Source: Myxococcus landrumus (lineage in GTDB: Bacteria > Myxococcota > Myxococcia > Myxococcales > Myxococcaceae). From it: a stretch of DNA of 64,000 bases. This document shows, in pieces, positions 49,562-57,624 of this stretch; within the stretch, counting starts at the first letter, position 1; each line of letters opens with the position of its first letter. The stretch is taken from the NCBI RefSeq assembly GCF_017301635.1, contig NZ_CP071091.1, forward strand, positions 1,703,001 to 1,767,000, in the 5' to 3' direction. The position numbers and the translations under genes are program-made. Below the pieces are notes generated by a model. It worked only from the letters and a program-made list of their open reading frames with translations, did no database searches and was not told the DNA's origin.

Positions 49562-50506
49562 CTATCGAGGCCTGAGCTTCGCTGGGGATGACTGAAGAGA
49601 GACATCCTCAGCGAGGCCAGCTCCCGAGGCGCGCGCGACGCCCTCTCGCAACCACTGATGCGCGGCATCCCCGTCGAAGCGGGGATGCCATGCGAGCGCG
49701 ATGGTGAGCCGAGGCAGCTCCACGCCCAGCTCGAGCATCCGCAGCCCGAAACCAGGCGCGACCTCCCGGGCGAAGCGCCTCGGCACGATGCCCATCAAAT
49801 CACTCTGCGCCACGAGCCGCGCCGCCGAGAAGTAGGACGGCACGACCCGTTCGACACGCCGCTCGAGCCCCTGCTTCGCGAGCGCGTCATCGAGGACGCC
49901 GCGCCCCCTGCCCCTCCTCGAAACCACGACGTGGGGCACCTTCACCAGGCGCCTCGGCGTCGCCGCCCCGGTCAGCGCATGGCCCTGCCGGACCACCGCG
50001 ACCATCTCGTCGTCGAAGAGCTTGCGCACACGCAGCTCCGGCCCGAGCAGCCCCTGAACCCCCATGTCCAGGTCCACGTCCCCAGAGCGGAGTGACTCGA
50101 CGTCCTCACTCCCCTCCGGCGCGAAGGTGAGCCGAACCTGAGGCGCCTCCTCCCTCACGAGCCGGTCCAGGGCGTTCCCCAGCACGACCAGCAGGTAGTC
50201 ACTCGTCCGCAACGTGAACGTCCGCGACAGCGTGCCGAGCACCAGCGCCTCGGGAGGCCCCAGCAGGGAGAGCACCTCCCGCGCCGCGTCCTGGACCCGC
50301 TCACGCATGGCCATCGCCCGAGGCGTCGGCACCATCCTCCGGCCCGCCCGCACCAGCAGCGGGTCACCCGTCGCGTCCCGGAGCCGCTGGAGCGTCCGGC
50401 TCATCGCTGGCGGGCTCAGGTTCATCCGACGCGCAGCCCCCAGCACGCTGCCCTCCCGAAGGAGCGCATCCAGCGCCAGGAGGAGATTGGCATCCACGGA
50501 GTGCAT
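49562..50506 (-). CDS. LysR-family transcriptional regulator
   Basis: A 314-aa LTTR. The N-terminal winged HTH reads LLLALDALLREGSVLGAARR then MNLSPPAMSRTLQRL. The effector-binding domain covers about residues 90-300 (LRTSDYLLVVLGNALDRLVR, DLDMGVQGLLGPELRVRKLF). It is divergent from an MFS transporter gene, 66 bp away. A perfect 19-bp palindrome (50499-50517) covers its start region, fitting autoregulation. A GTG at 50515 is an alternative start, but the ATG at 50506 gives the usual LTTR beginning. The ligand is unknown. Confidence 0.88.
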   Translation of the reverse strand: MHSVDANLLLALDALLREGSVLGAARRMNLSPPAMSRTLQRLRDATGDPLLVRAGRRMVPTPRAMAMRERVQDAAREVLSLLGPPEALVLGTLSRTFTLRTSDYLLVVLGNALDRLVREEAPQVRLTFAPEGSEDVESLRSGDVDLDMGVQGLLGPELRVRKLFDDEMVAVVRQGHALTGAATPRRLVKVPHVVVSRRGRGRGVLDDALAKQGLERRVERVVPSYFSAARLVAQSDLMGIVPRRFAREVAPGFGLRMLELGVELPRLTIALAWHPRFDGDAAHQWLREGVARASGAGLAEDVSLQSSPAKLRPR

Positions 50507-50517
50507 GCCATGCACTC
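50499..50517. promoter_or_regulatory. Perfect 19-bp palindrome over the lysR start
   Basis: GAGTGCATG-C-CATGCACTC is a perfect dyad of two 9-bp arms around one base. It overlaps the LysR gene's start codons and lies 56 bp upstream of the MFS gene's ATG. It is a likely operator for one or both genes. Confidence 0.6.
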
Positions 50518-50572
50518 ATATCATTCCCGAAGTGCGCTGGAGAAACGGCACCGCCTCAAGCAAATCCACCGC

Positions 50573-51772
50573 ATGAACGAATCGATTGCCGCTCCCCCTG
50601 TCGCGGCGGTGCGTACCCCCGCAAGCCAACTCCTCCCACTCTGCGCCGCGGTCTTCCTCGGCTTCTCGAGCATCGGCCTTCCACTCCCCGCCATCCCGGG
50701 CTTCGTGCGCGGAACGCTCGGCTTCGACGCCCTGGTCGTCTCCATTGTCCTCGCCGTCCAGTCGCTCGCCACCCTGGCCACTCGACATCGCTCAGGGACC
50801 CTGGCGGACCAGCGAGGCCCCAGGCGCGCGGTCCTCCTCGGCCTTGGCCTCAGCGCGCTCGCCGGCGCCCTATACGCCCTCGTCGCGCTCAGCGAGGCCA
50901 CCGCCGCGCTCGGCCTGGGGCTGCTGCTCTTCGCCCGCGTGGTGCTCGGACTCGGTGAAAGCCTGCTCATCACCGGCGCCCTCTCCTGGGGCATCGGACT
51001 GGTCGGCCGCGAGCGCGCGGGACTCGTCATGGCCTGGAATGGCATTGCCATGTACTCGGCGCTGGCGCTGGGCGCGCCCGTCGGCGCGGTGCTCTTCGAG
51101 CGCTTCGGCTTCCTCGGGGTATCCCTCGCGTCGATGGCCGCGCCCCTCCTGGCGTTCGCCGCGCTCCCCCTGCTGCGCCCCATCACCCCGACGGGAGGCA
51201 AGCGGCTCCCCTTCCACCGGGTCGCGATGATGATTGGCAGGCCCGGAGTCGCGCTGTCCCTCTCGACGCTGGGCTTCGGGAGCATCGCGGCCTTCGGCAC
51301 CCTCCTCTTCCAGCACCGGGGATGGCCTCACGCGGAGCGCGCCCTGCTCGCGTTCGGCGTCGCCTATGTGCTGGCGCGGCTCCTCTTCGGCCACACACCG
51401 GACAAGCTCGGAGGGCGGCGTGTCGCGCTCGGCTGTCTTGCCATCGAACTGTGCGGACAGGTCCTGCTCTGGACCGCGACAGGCCCCTGGATGGCCATCA
51501 CCGGCGCGGCGCTGACCGGCTTCGGCTTCTCACTCGTGTTCACGTCCCTGGGGGTCGAGGCAGTCCGGCTCGCGCCCCCTGAGAACCGAGGCGTGGCCAT
51601 GGGCGGCTACGTCGCGTTCTTCGACGTCGCGCTCGGTGGACTCATCCCGATCATCGGAGTGCTCGTGCGCGCCGTGGGCTATCCGAGCGCCTACCTGGCC
51701 GGCGCGGTGGCCTCGGCGACCGCGCTCGTCCTGACCTTCGGACTGGCGCGTCCTCCCACGGCCCCCCGCTGA
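50573..51772 (+). CDS. Major facilitator superfamily transporter
   Basis: A 399-aa, 12-helix MFS protein of the arabinose-efflux/YhhS-like kind. Motif A follows helix 2 (GTLADQRGPRRAVLLGLG). Helices include LCAAVFLGFSSIGLPLPAIP, VVSIVLAVQSLATLATR, GLGLLLFARVVLGLGESLL and FDVALGGLIPIIGVLV. The substrate may be a drug or metabolite for efflux. The frame opens earlier, but the ATG at 50573 precedes the first membrane segment by about 30 residues. Control by the adjacent LysR protein is likely. Confidence 0.85.
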   Translation: MNESIAAPPVAAVRTPASQLLPLCAAVFLGFSSIGLPLPAIPGFVRGTLGFDALVVSIVLAVQSLATLATRHRSGTLADQRGPRRAVLLGLGLSALAGALYALVALSEATAALGLGLLLFARVVLGLGESLLITGALSWGIGLVGRERAGLVMAWNGIAMYSALALGAPVGAVLFERFGFLGVSLASMAAPLLAFAALPLLRPITPTGGKRLPFHRVAMMIGRPGVALSLSTLGFGSIAAFGTLLFQHRGWPHAERALLAFGVAYVLARLLFGHTPDKLGGRRVALGCLAIELCGQVLLWTATGPWMAITGAALTGFGFSLVFTSLGVEAVRLAPPENRGVAMGGYVAFFDVALGGLIPIIGVLVRAVGYPSAYLAGAVASATALVLTFGLARPPTAPR

Positions 51773-51773
51773 C

Positions 51774-53597
51774 TCACCACCGCCACAGCGCGAACGAGAA
51801 CAGCCCGAACGTCGCGAGCCAGGCACTCAGGCACACGACAGACGCGGACCCGAGGAGGCAGCGCCAGCGAGCCAGGGCCGCGGGCTCTTCCTTCCACGTG
51901 CGGACACTGAGGACGACACCCGCCACGCCGAGCACGGGGAACAGCACGGAAGCCAGCCAGAGGCCCACGGTCTGCCAGTTCTTGTGCGCGAGCAGGGTCA
52001 ACTCGAGGTTCGTCGCGCAGACGATGCAGAGCACCAGCGACACCAGCGCGAGCCCCGGCAGGCGGCGCACCCAGCGACTGCGCAGCACCTTGCGCCGTCC
52101 GAACGGCGCACTCACGAGGAGCACCAGCGACACCAGGACGCTCACGAGCGGGAAGACCGCCTTCACCATCGAGGTGCGCTCCAGGAAGTCACTCCCCGCC
52201 TCGATTCCAACAACCGCGCCAGAGCCATCCCGGACCAGGACACCGTTGACCACGTCGCCGTAGTCGACGTCCGCGAGCCGTCCACCCCCGTGGTGCTTCA
52301 GCGTCGCCTGATAACCGAACCCCGGCAGGACGGGCTCGAGCATCAGCGTGTCGCCGCTCACCCGCCCCCGAGCCGCATCGAGCAGGAACGAAGGCAATGC
52401 CATCAGCGAGATGCGCGGGTTGACGACGCGATACCACCCCTCGACATCCCCCTCGATGGGACTCAGGGCCGGCGCGGGCGGCTTCCACTGCGCCTGCTGG
52501 GCGATGAAGGCCGCCAGCGGGGCCTCGAGCTTGCGCAGCTCATCCTCGCTGTTGAGCAACAGCACGTAGCCCCACCCCTGCTCACCGTGGAAGTGCATGC
52601 TCGACCGTCCCCCCAGGAGTCCACCCGTGTGGCCCAGCCACCGCGTGCCCGTGACGATGCGATGGTGCAGGCCCAGCTTCGAGCCGTAGTCCAGGCCAGC
52701 TCGCGCCCCCACCGTTCCCCCGGTCTCCTTCATGGCGCGGACCGTCTCTGGCTTGAGCACCCCCGGCGCGGAGGCCCCATCGGTGAGCAGGAATCGTCCG
52801 AGCTTCGCCAGGTCCTCCGCGGAGCACCACAGCGCACCGTCCGCCTGGGTCTGTTCGAAGTACACGGGGGTGCGCTCCATCGCGGGGCCACGATGCCCGA
52901 CGGCGTGGTCGCCGCGAGCGGCCTGCGAGGCGAGCGTCGCGAACCGGGTGATGCCCAGCGGCCCCAGCACCCTTGTCGAGACGACTTCATCCCAGGGTTG
53001 CCGGTAGTGCGCCTCCAGGATCGCCCCCAGCAGCCAGTATCCCGGGTTGCTGTAGCTCTCATGCTGGCCGGGCCGCCAGCGCACCTTCAGCGACTCTGGA
53101 TGCTGGAGGCTGCTCTCCAGGTGGCGCCCCCTCCGCTCCTCCGGGCTGAAGAACGCCTTCGCATGGGTGTCGTCGAAGCCCGCGGTATGGGTCAGCAAGT
53201 GGATGACGCGGACCGGCTCGGTGTCATTGAACGGGTTCTGGATGGGCGCGTCCGGCAGCAGTCGAGCCACGGGGGTCTGGAGCTCGAAGTGCCCCTGCTC
53301 GACCAACTGCATGATGGCGATGGCCGTCACCGTCTTCGTGATGGAGCCCACGCGGAAGAGGGTCTCGGAGGTGACCGGAGCGCGGGTGCCCCCGTCGGCC
53401 AGACCGAGGGCCCCACTGAGCACCGTGCCCTCGCGATTGAACACCGCATAGCCCGCGCCAGGGAGGTGGTGCGCCTCGAGCAACGCGGCCATCGACTGCC
53501 GCAACTCGGCGGCGGTCGACGGCGCGGGGGCATTCGATGCAAGGGCGAGCGTCGGGGAGAGGAGGGCCAGAGCCCAGAGGAGTGCGAGGCGCTTCAT
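51774..53597 (-). CDS. Serine hydrolase, class C beta-lactamase/DD-peptidase fold, with C-terminal membrane domain
   Basis: A 607-aa protein. Signal peptide (LALLWALALLSPTLALASNA), then a beta-lactamase-fold domain (about residues 25-350) with the nucleophile motif SITK (in VGSITKTVTAI), YSN as the second motif and HTGG as the third. A beta-rich domain of about 110 residues follows, then four or five membrane segments at the C-terminus (FPLVSVLVSLVLLVSAPFGR, LPGLALVSLVLCIVCATNLE). This EstB/Pab87-like arrangement fits an esterase or D-peptidase tethered to the inner membrane. The substrate is unknown. A strong hairpin lies in its 5' region. Confidence 0.85.
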   Translation of the reverse strand: MKRLALLWALALLSPTLALASNAPAPSTAAELRQSMAALLEAHHLPGAGYAVFNREGTVLSGALGLADGGTRAPVTSETLFRVGSITKTVTAIAIMQLVEQGHFELQTPVARLLPDAPIQNPFNDTEPVRVIHLLTHTAGFDDTHAKAFFSPEERRGRHLESSLQHPESLKVRWRPGQHESYSNPGYWLLGAILEAHYRQPWDEVVSTRVLGPLGITRFATLASQAARGDHAVGHRGPAMERTPVYFEQTQADGALWCSAEDLAKLGRFLLTDGASAPGVLKPETVRAMKETGGTVGARAGLDYGSKLGLHHRIVTGTRWLGHTGGLLGGRSSMHFHGEQGWGYVLLLNSEDELRKLEAPLAAFIAQQAQWKPPAPALSPIEGDVEGWYRVVNPRISLMALPSFLLDAARGRVSGDTLMLEPVLPGFGYQATLKHHGGGRLADVDYGDVVNGVLVRDGSGAVVGIEAGSDFLERTSMVKAVFPLVSVLVSLVLLVSAPFGRRKVLRSRWVRRLPGLALVSLVLCIVCATNLELTLLAHKNWQTVGLWLASVLFPVLGVAGVVLSVRTWKEEPAALARWRCLLGSASVVCLSAWLATFGLFSFALWRW

Positions 53598-53627
53598 CGA
53601 ATCTCAGGAGGAGTCGGGGGGGGCGGC

Positions 53628-53649
53628 GCCGAGCACGAGCTTGCTCGGC
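53628..53649 (-). promoter_or_regulatory. Hairpin in the 5' region of the serine hydrolase gene
   Basis: GCCGAGCA (53628-53635) and TGCTCGGC (53642-53649) form a perfect 8-bp stem with the 6-base loop CGAGCT. It lies about 30-50 bp upstream of the hydrolase ATG at 53597 on the minus strand. It may be a leader structure or terminator. Confidence 0.4.
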
Positions 53650-53668
53650 ACGAAACCCACTACGAAGA

Positions 53669-53709
53669 GGCGCCCCGCTGATTGCATCGTCCGGATCAGC
53701 GGGGACGCC
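53669..53709 (-). terminator. 14-bp hairpin downstream of the lipase gene
   Basis: GGCGCCCCGCTGAT (53669-53682) pairs with ATCAGCGGGG-A-CGCC (53695-53709) with a single bulged A; the loop is 12 bases. It lies about 50 bases past the lipase gene stop on the minus strand and is a good terminator candidate. Its right part resembles bases upstream of the kelch lipoprotein. Confidence 0.5.
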
Positions 53710-53755
53710 CCCCTCCTGACGGCCTATCCCTCCATCCGCTCAGGAGGTCTCCGCG

Positions 53756-54964
53756 TCAGGCCGTGTTCCGCAGGTCCGCGGGGCGCTCCTTCGCGTCAGG
53801 CCCAGGAGACATCAGGCTCACCTTCGCCTGCGCCACGGTCGCGGGCACGCCGAAGTAGGCGTCGTAGGCGCTGATGTGCTGGTTCCCCACGATGTTCAGG
53901 AAGTCCATGAAGTTACTCGGCTGCGGAGGCAACGGTGACGGCGTGAACATCTGCGACGGCAACCGGACATAGGGATTCGGGGTCGGCAACAACTGGTACT
54001 TCGAGTTGATGGTGTCATACGTGAGATTGGCGTCGAACCCCTGGAGCGGTCCATAGAGCGTCTGGATCGACTTGTCCTTGACGTAATCCCACACGACGTC
54101 GTTCTGCGCGTTGTCCGGCAGGACATTCATCAGGTTGGTCCAGCCGTGCGGCACCACGTCGTACTGATTCCAGATGACCTGGTTCCAGTACCCATAGGGT
54201 GAGACGCCAGCGATGCTCGTGGGCGGAAACACCTTGCTGAAGCCGTCCGCGAAAGACTGGTCTCCCGTCGAGGGCGCGGCCGTCGGAAGCACATACACCG
54301 CCCCCCACGGCGCCAGGTCGCCGAACCCCGTGAACAGCCATCTCGCCAAGGTCGGGCTGAGCGAGCCGCCCAGGCTGTGCCCCGCGAAGATCAGCGTCGC
54401 GGAGGAAGACTGAACGACCTTCAGGAAGGATTGAAGCGACCGCCCGGCCGCCGGGTCCTGCATGTTCAGCAGGTTCGTGGTCCCCATCGCCGCCCCTAGC
54501 GAGACGTTCCCGGCATTGGAGCTGTTGGAACTGGTGCTGTTCGTCGGAGTGATTCCCGACGGGAAAGGCACCAGCGTCGAGACGTTGTTGTCCAGACAAT
54601 CCGTGTCGTACCAGTTGTGCTTGGTGTCTGTGTTCCCGTTGGTGCCGGCGACCCCCACGACGTAGCAATTCGCCTGGGCGTTGTGGACGACATACATGAC
54701 ATTGTCGGCCACATTGGACACCCGGCCCTTGCCGCTGCAGTCCTTGTCGGTTTGATAGACGCAGGGCCCCCACACGCGAACCCACACCCCGAGCGACGGA
54801 ATGTTCTTCGTCAACGCAGCATCAATGATCGGCCCGAGCTTCTGCGCGATGCTCGTGGCAGTCCCCGTCAGATTGTCACCGAGACCTGAGAACCTCGAGA
54901 GCTGATAGACCGTCTGGATGTTGTTGTAGCTTCCGCCGGTGTTGATTGGCTGCACGACCTTCAT
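53756..54964 (-). CDS. Class 3-type lipase
   Basis: A 402-aa alpha/beta hydrolase with a lipase_3 pattern. NCYVVGVAGTNGNTDTKHNW is the oxyanion-hole region (about residues 98-117). The nucleophile elbow is FAGHSLGGSLSPTLARWLF (Ser in GHSLGG, about 209). A catalytic Asp is likely in NQYDVVPHGWTNL, and His is in QHISAYDAYF. There is no signal peptide, so export, if any, must be by another route. The ATG at 54964 has AGAGGA 8 bases before it. The frame is also open to 55051, but that extension is basic and non-conserved in appearance. Confidence 0.8.
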   Translation of the reverse strand: MKVVQPINTGGSYNNIQTVYQLSRFSGLGDNLTGTATSIAQKLGPIIDAALTKNIPSLGVWVRVWGPCVYQTDKDCSGKGRVSNVADNVMYVVHNAQANCYVVGVAGTNGNTDTKHNWYDTDCLDNNVSTLVPFPSGITPTNSTSSNSSNAGNVSLGAAMGTTNLLNMQDPAAGRSLQSFLKVVQSSSATLIFAGHSLGGSLSPTLARWLFTGFGDLAPWGAVYVLPTAAPSTGDQSFADGFSKVFPPTSIAGVSPYGYWNQVIWNQYDVVPHGWTNLMNVLPDNAQNDVVWDYVKDKSIQTLYGPLQGFDANLTYDTINSKYQLLPTPNPYVRLPSQMFTPSPLPPQPSNFMDFLNIVGNQHISAYDAYFGVPATVAQAKVSLMSPGPDAKERPADLRNTA

Positions 54965-55113
54965 ATGAGTAGTCCTCTCCCTCGATAGTCGGGACACGTG
55001 ACTTGAACGAGCGCTCGGCCATCGCATCGCCCAGCCACGCCAGACCCTCAAGCAGACAACATGCCAAAGTCGTAAGTCTTGATTTCACAAGACATCTCCC
55101 GCCGCGCCAGGGT

Positions 55114-55158
55114 TTGACGCCTCGAATTGACGCGTCAGACGTGAGACTGACACGTCAA
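55114..55158. promoter_or_regulatory. Paired TGACRCGTCA boxes upstream of the small lipoprotein gene
   Basis: TTGACGCGTCA (55127-55137) and TGACACGTCAA (55148-55158) face each other with 10 of 11 bases matching as an inverted repeat; centres are 20 bp apart. A third half-site, TTGACGC, is at 55114-55120. They lie about 58-100 bp before the ATG at 55216. Confidence 0.6.
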
Positions 55159-55215
55159 CTGGGAAGGGACCGCGAGAAGCGATAACATGCGGGAACCCCT
55201 CACCCCCGAGTCCCC

Positions 55216-55419
55216 ATGCGCTCGTATCGCCTGCTCGCCACCTGGCTGTTCCTGATTGCGTTCGGATGCAACGGAGGCGGCGCCGAGACGGGTGACCGCC
55301 TCTGTCATCGCTCCTGCTCGATTCCAGACGCCCCCTGTGCGCCCGGCGAGCAATGCGTCACGGTCGACATCTCGGAACGCTCGGACTACACCCGGAGGTA
55401 TTCCCTCTGCCTCAAGTAA
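55216..55419 (+). CDS. Small cysteine-rich lipoprotein
   Basis: A 67-aa protein. Signal LLATWLFLIAFGC gives a lipobox with Cys18. The mature part (about 50 residues) has six more Cys (CHRSC, APCAPGEQC, SLC), suggesting a disulfide-bonded fold. It resembles the short cysteine-rich lipoproteins common in myxobacteria. The family is unknown. Paired TGACRCGTCA boxes sit upstream. The gene ends in TAA and is isolated. Confidence 0.65.
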   Translation: MRSYRLLATWLFLIAFGCNGGGAETGDRLCHRSCSIPDAPCAPGEQCVTVDISERSDYTRRYSLCLK

Positions 55420-55465
55420 CGCAAGAGCGCCACCCGCACGCATGGGGCGCTCCTGAAAAGTTGAA

Positions 55466-55759
55466 TCAGGGCAGACACTCGCCACAGGAGCCGGACAGCC
55501 TGCTGTTGGCGACGAAAGCGTCATGGTCCGCCTTCGTTGTTGGGCTTGAGGAACTTCCAGCCCGAGGTGTTGTTCCAGGGGCGGCAGCTCGCGAAGGTGG
55601 CCATGTAGCTCGCCGTGGGAGCACCTCCGCGTCCCTTCCACAGGTCGCACGCATTCACGGGCACCTGGGCCGACGGAGCCTTTGCGGGCGGAGTCCGCGC
55701 TCCAGCCCCGTCATCAGCAGACAACTGCCCAGCGAAAGAAAGGTCACGAATCGGCGCAT
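55466..55759 (-). pseudogene. Decayed small secreted protein gene
   Basis: Three reading frames must be joined to read one protein. Frame one (ATG 55759) gives a signal, MRRFVTFLSLGSCLLMTG. Frame two gives VNACDLWKGRGGAPTASYMA, TFASCRPWNNTSGWKFLKPN. Frame three gives KADHDAFVANSRLSGSCGEC and a stop at 55466. The joined protein would be a secreted, Cys-containing polypeptide of about 95 residues. The two shifts imply loss of function. An intact equivalent is not seen in the window. Another pair of TGACRCGTCA boxes is about 135 bp upstream. Confidence 0.5.
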
Positions 55760-55891
55760 GATTGCCATTCGTCTCCGGTAGGAGCCCGTCGCGCACGGGC
55801 CTCCGCCGGATGTGCAAGCGCCATGCGCATGAGCGAAACGACCGGACGCGAGCACGGCCTCCCCATGTCCTGGGGCCGCCCCCCCGCGCGC

Positions 55892-55922
55892 TGACACGTC
55901 AGCGGCCGCGAGTGACGTGTCA
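55892..55922. promoter_or_regulatory. Second pair of TGACRCGTCA boxes
   Basis: TGACACGTCA (55892-55901) and TGACGTGTCA (55913-55922) form a perfect inverted repeat of 10-bp arms with an 11-base spacer. Centres are 21 bp apart, and each box is itself nearly palindromic. The layout matches that at 55127-55158. Confidence 0.65.
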
Positions 55923-55995
55923 GTCCCGATTCCGGTCGCGGCACGTGGCCTTTCCCCCTGTGGAAACCCCTCAGTGGGAGTCCGCCACGGCGGAC

Positions 55996-56895
55996 TCAGC
56001 GGCGCCTGCGTCGAGGGGCGCGATGGGGTGGCGGCATCGGCTCGACCAGCGTCGCCAAGGCATCCACGAAGTGCCGGACCTTGGGTGGGAGGTTCACCCT
56101 GCTCGGGTAGACGACATGGATGGCCCGCATCATCGCGGGCCGGGAGTCCCAGAGGATTCTCAGCCGGCCATCGCGGACGGCGTCCTGACAGAGAAGTGCT
56201 GGGACGCGTGCGATGCCCACCCCCGAGGTGGCCGCCTCACATGCCAGCTCCAGGTCATTCACCGTCAGGACTGGGTCGACGCGGGTCTTCACGCCCTCGA
56301 CCTCCCAGGTCTCGAACGCACTGAAGCCGATGCAGCGCGCGGTGCGCAGCTCCCGGGCGCTCGGCGTGCCGTGCTTCGCCAGGAAGCGAGGACTCGCGAC
56401 GTAGTGGACCGCGCTCTCCCCCAGCTTCCGCGCCACGAGGGACGAATCATCGAGCGGACCGATGTGAATCGCGACATCCAGCCCTTCCTCGATGAGGTCG
56501 ACGCGTCGATCCGCCAGCACCAGCTCCACGCGCACGCTCGGATGGCGCGTGAGGTACGTCGAAATCACCGAGGTCAGATACCGCCGGCCATAGAACACCG
56601 GAGATGAGACGCGCAGCAGGCCCGTCGGCTCCACCTGCCGCTGTTGGACTTCGCTGTTCGCCGCGTCGATCTGCTCGGCGATGGCCGCGCAGCGCTCGTA
56701 GTACGTCGCGCCAGCGCCCGTGACACGCAGGCGCCGGGTCGTCCGCTCGAGCAGCCGGACTCCGAGCTGCTCTTCCAGGTTGCGGATGCGCTCGCTGACC
56801 GTCTGCTTGGTGATGCCGAGCCGCTGCGCGGCCCGGGTGAAGCTCTCCTCACGAACGACCGTGACGAAGAGGAGCATGTCGGAGGGTGAGACCAT
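55996..56895 (-). CDS. LysR-family transcriptional regulator
   Basis: A 299-aa LTTR. HTH: MLLFVTVVREESFTRAAQRL then GITKQTVSERIRNLEEQLGV. The effector domain reads GLLRVSSPVFYGRRYLTSVI and GLDVAIHIGPLDDSSLVARK. The C-terminus is basic and Arg/Pro-rich. The ATG at 56895 is the normal LTTR start (MVSPSDMLLF); an upstream extension of 35 residues is not supported. It is divergent from a glutathione S-transferase gene. A dyad GACAAT...ATTGTC (56914-56943) lies between the two. Confidence 0.88.
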   Translation of the reverse strand: MVSPSDMLLFVTVVREESFTRAAQRLGITKQTVSERIRNLEEQLGVRLLERTTRRLRVTGAGATYYERCAAIAEQIDAANSEVQQRQVEPTGLLRVSSPVFYGRRYLTSVISTYLTRHPSVRVELVLADRRVDLIEEGLDVAIHIGPLDDSSLVARKLGESAVHYVASPRFLAKHGTPSARELRTARCIGFSAFETWEVEGVKTRVDPVLTVNDLELACEAATSGVGIARVPALLCQDAVRDGRLRILWDSRPAMMRAIHVVYPSRVNLPPKVRHFVDALATLVEPMPPPHRAPRRRRR

Positions 56896-56913
56896 GACCG
56901 TCAAGCCTAGCCT

Positions 56914-56943
56914 GACAATCCGTTCGCTGGTGGGAGCATTGTC
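56914..56943. promoter_or_regulatory. Dyad between lysR and the GST gene
   Basis: GACAAT (56914-56919) and ATTGTC (56938-56943) are inverted with an 18-base gap, in the 103-bp spacer between the divergent lysR and GST starts. It could be the LysR-protein binding site. Confidence 0.4.
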
Positions 56944-56998
56944 GGAACGTGCCCGGCGCAGCATGGTGCCCACACCTGCAACCCCAGGAGTGCCACCC

Positions 56999-57580
56999 AT
57001 GAAGCTCTACTTCGCCCCCAGGACCCGAGCGACCCGCGCCCGCTGGCTGCTGGAGGAACTCGAGGTCCCCTACGAACTGGTCACCCTCGACCTCGCCCGC
57101 CAGGAGAACACCCCCCCCGAATACCTGTCGGTGCATCCTCTCGGCGAGGTCCCCGCCCTGGTCGACGGGAACCTCACGCTGCTCGACTCCCTGTCCATCT
57201 GCCTTCATCTCGCGGACCGGTTTCCGGAGAAGCACCTCGCGCCGCCACCCGGTTCTTCGGACCGGGGCCTCTACTACCAGGGGCTGGTCTTCGCCGAGAC
57301 GCGCCTGGAGCCCGAGGTGATGGCGATCTACGAAAACGCGCAGCGGGCTTCCGACGCGAACACCCGGCGCCACCTCGCCGTGGTGCTCGACACCCTCGAC
57401 GCGGCCCTGGGGACTCGCGACGTCCTCGTGGGAGGGACGTTCACCGCCGCCGATGTGGTGACAGCCTCCCTCCTCCACCTGGCGAACACGCTGAAGCTGC
57501 TCGACGGACATCCCCGGCTGGTGGCCTATGTCCGGCGGCACACGCAGCGCCCCGCGGTGAGGCGGGCCGTCTCGGGGTGA
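56999..57580 (+). CDS. Glutathione S-transferase
   Basis: A 193-aa GST. The thioredoxin-fold N-terminus reads MKLYFAPRTRATRARWLLEE with ELVTLDLARQENTPPEYLSV and HPLGEVPALVDGNLTLLDS (the cis-Pro and Glu/Ser glutathione-binding motif is V-P-A-L ... D-S). The C-terminal helical domain includes LVGGTFTAADVVTASLLHLA. It conjugates glutathione to electrophiles or reduces them. AGGAG lies 9 bases before the ATG. It is divergent from a LysR gene that probably controls it. The substrate is unknown. Confidence 0.88.
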   Translation: MKLYFAPRTRATRARWLLEELEVPYELVTLDLARQENTPPEYLSVHPLGEVPALVDGNLTLLDSLSICLHLADRFPEKHLAPPPGSSDRGLYYQGLVFAETRLEPEVMAIYENAQRASDANTRRHLAVVLDTLDAALGTRDVLVGGTFTAADVVTASLLHLANTLKLLDGHPRLVAYVRRHTQRPAVRRAVSG

Positions 57581-57624
57581 GTCGACTTCCGCGCCCGAGC
57601 CCACGCGGCGAGGGATTCAGCGAT

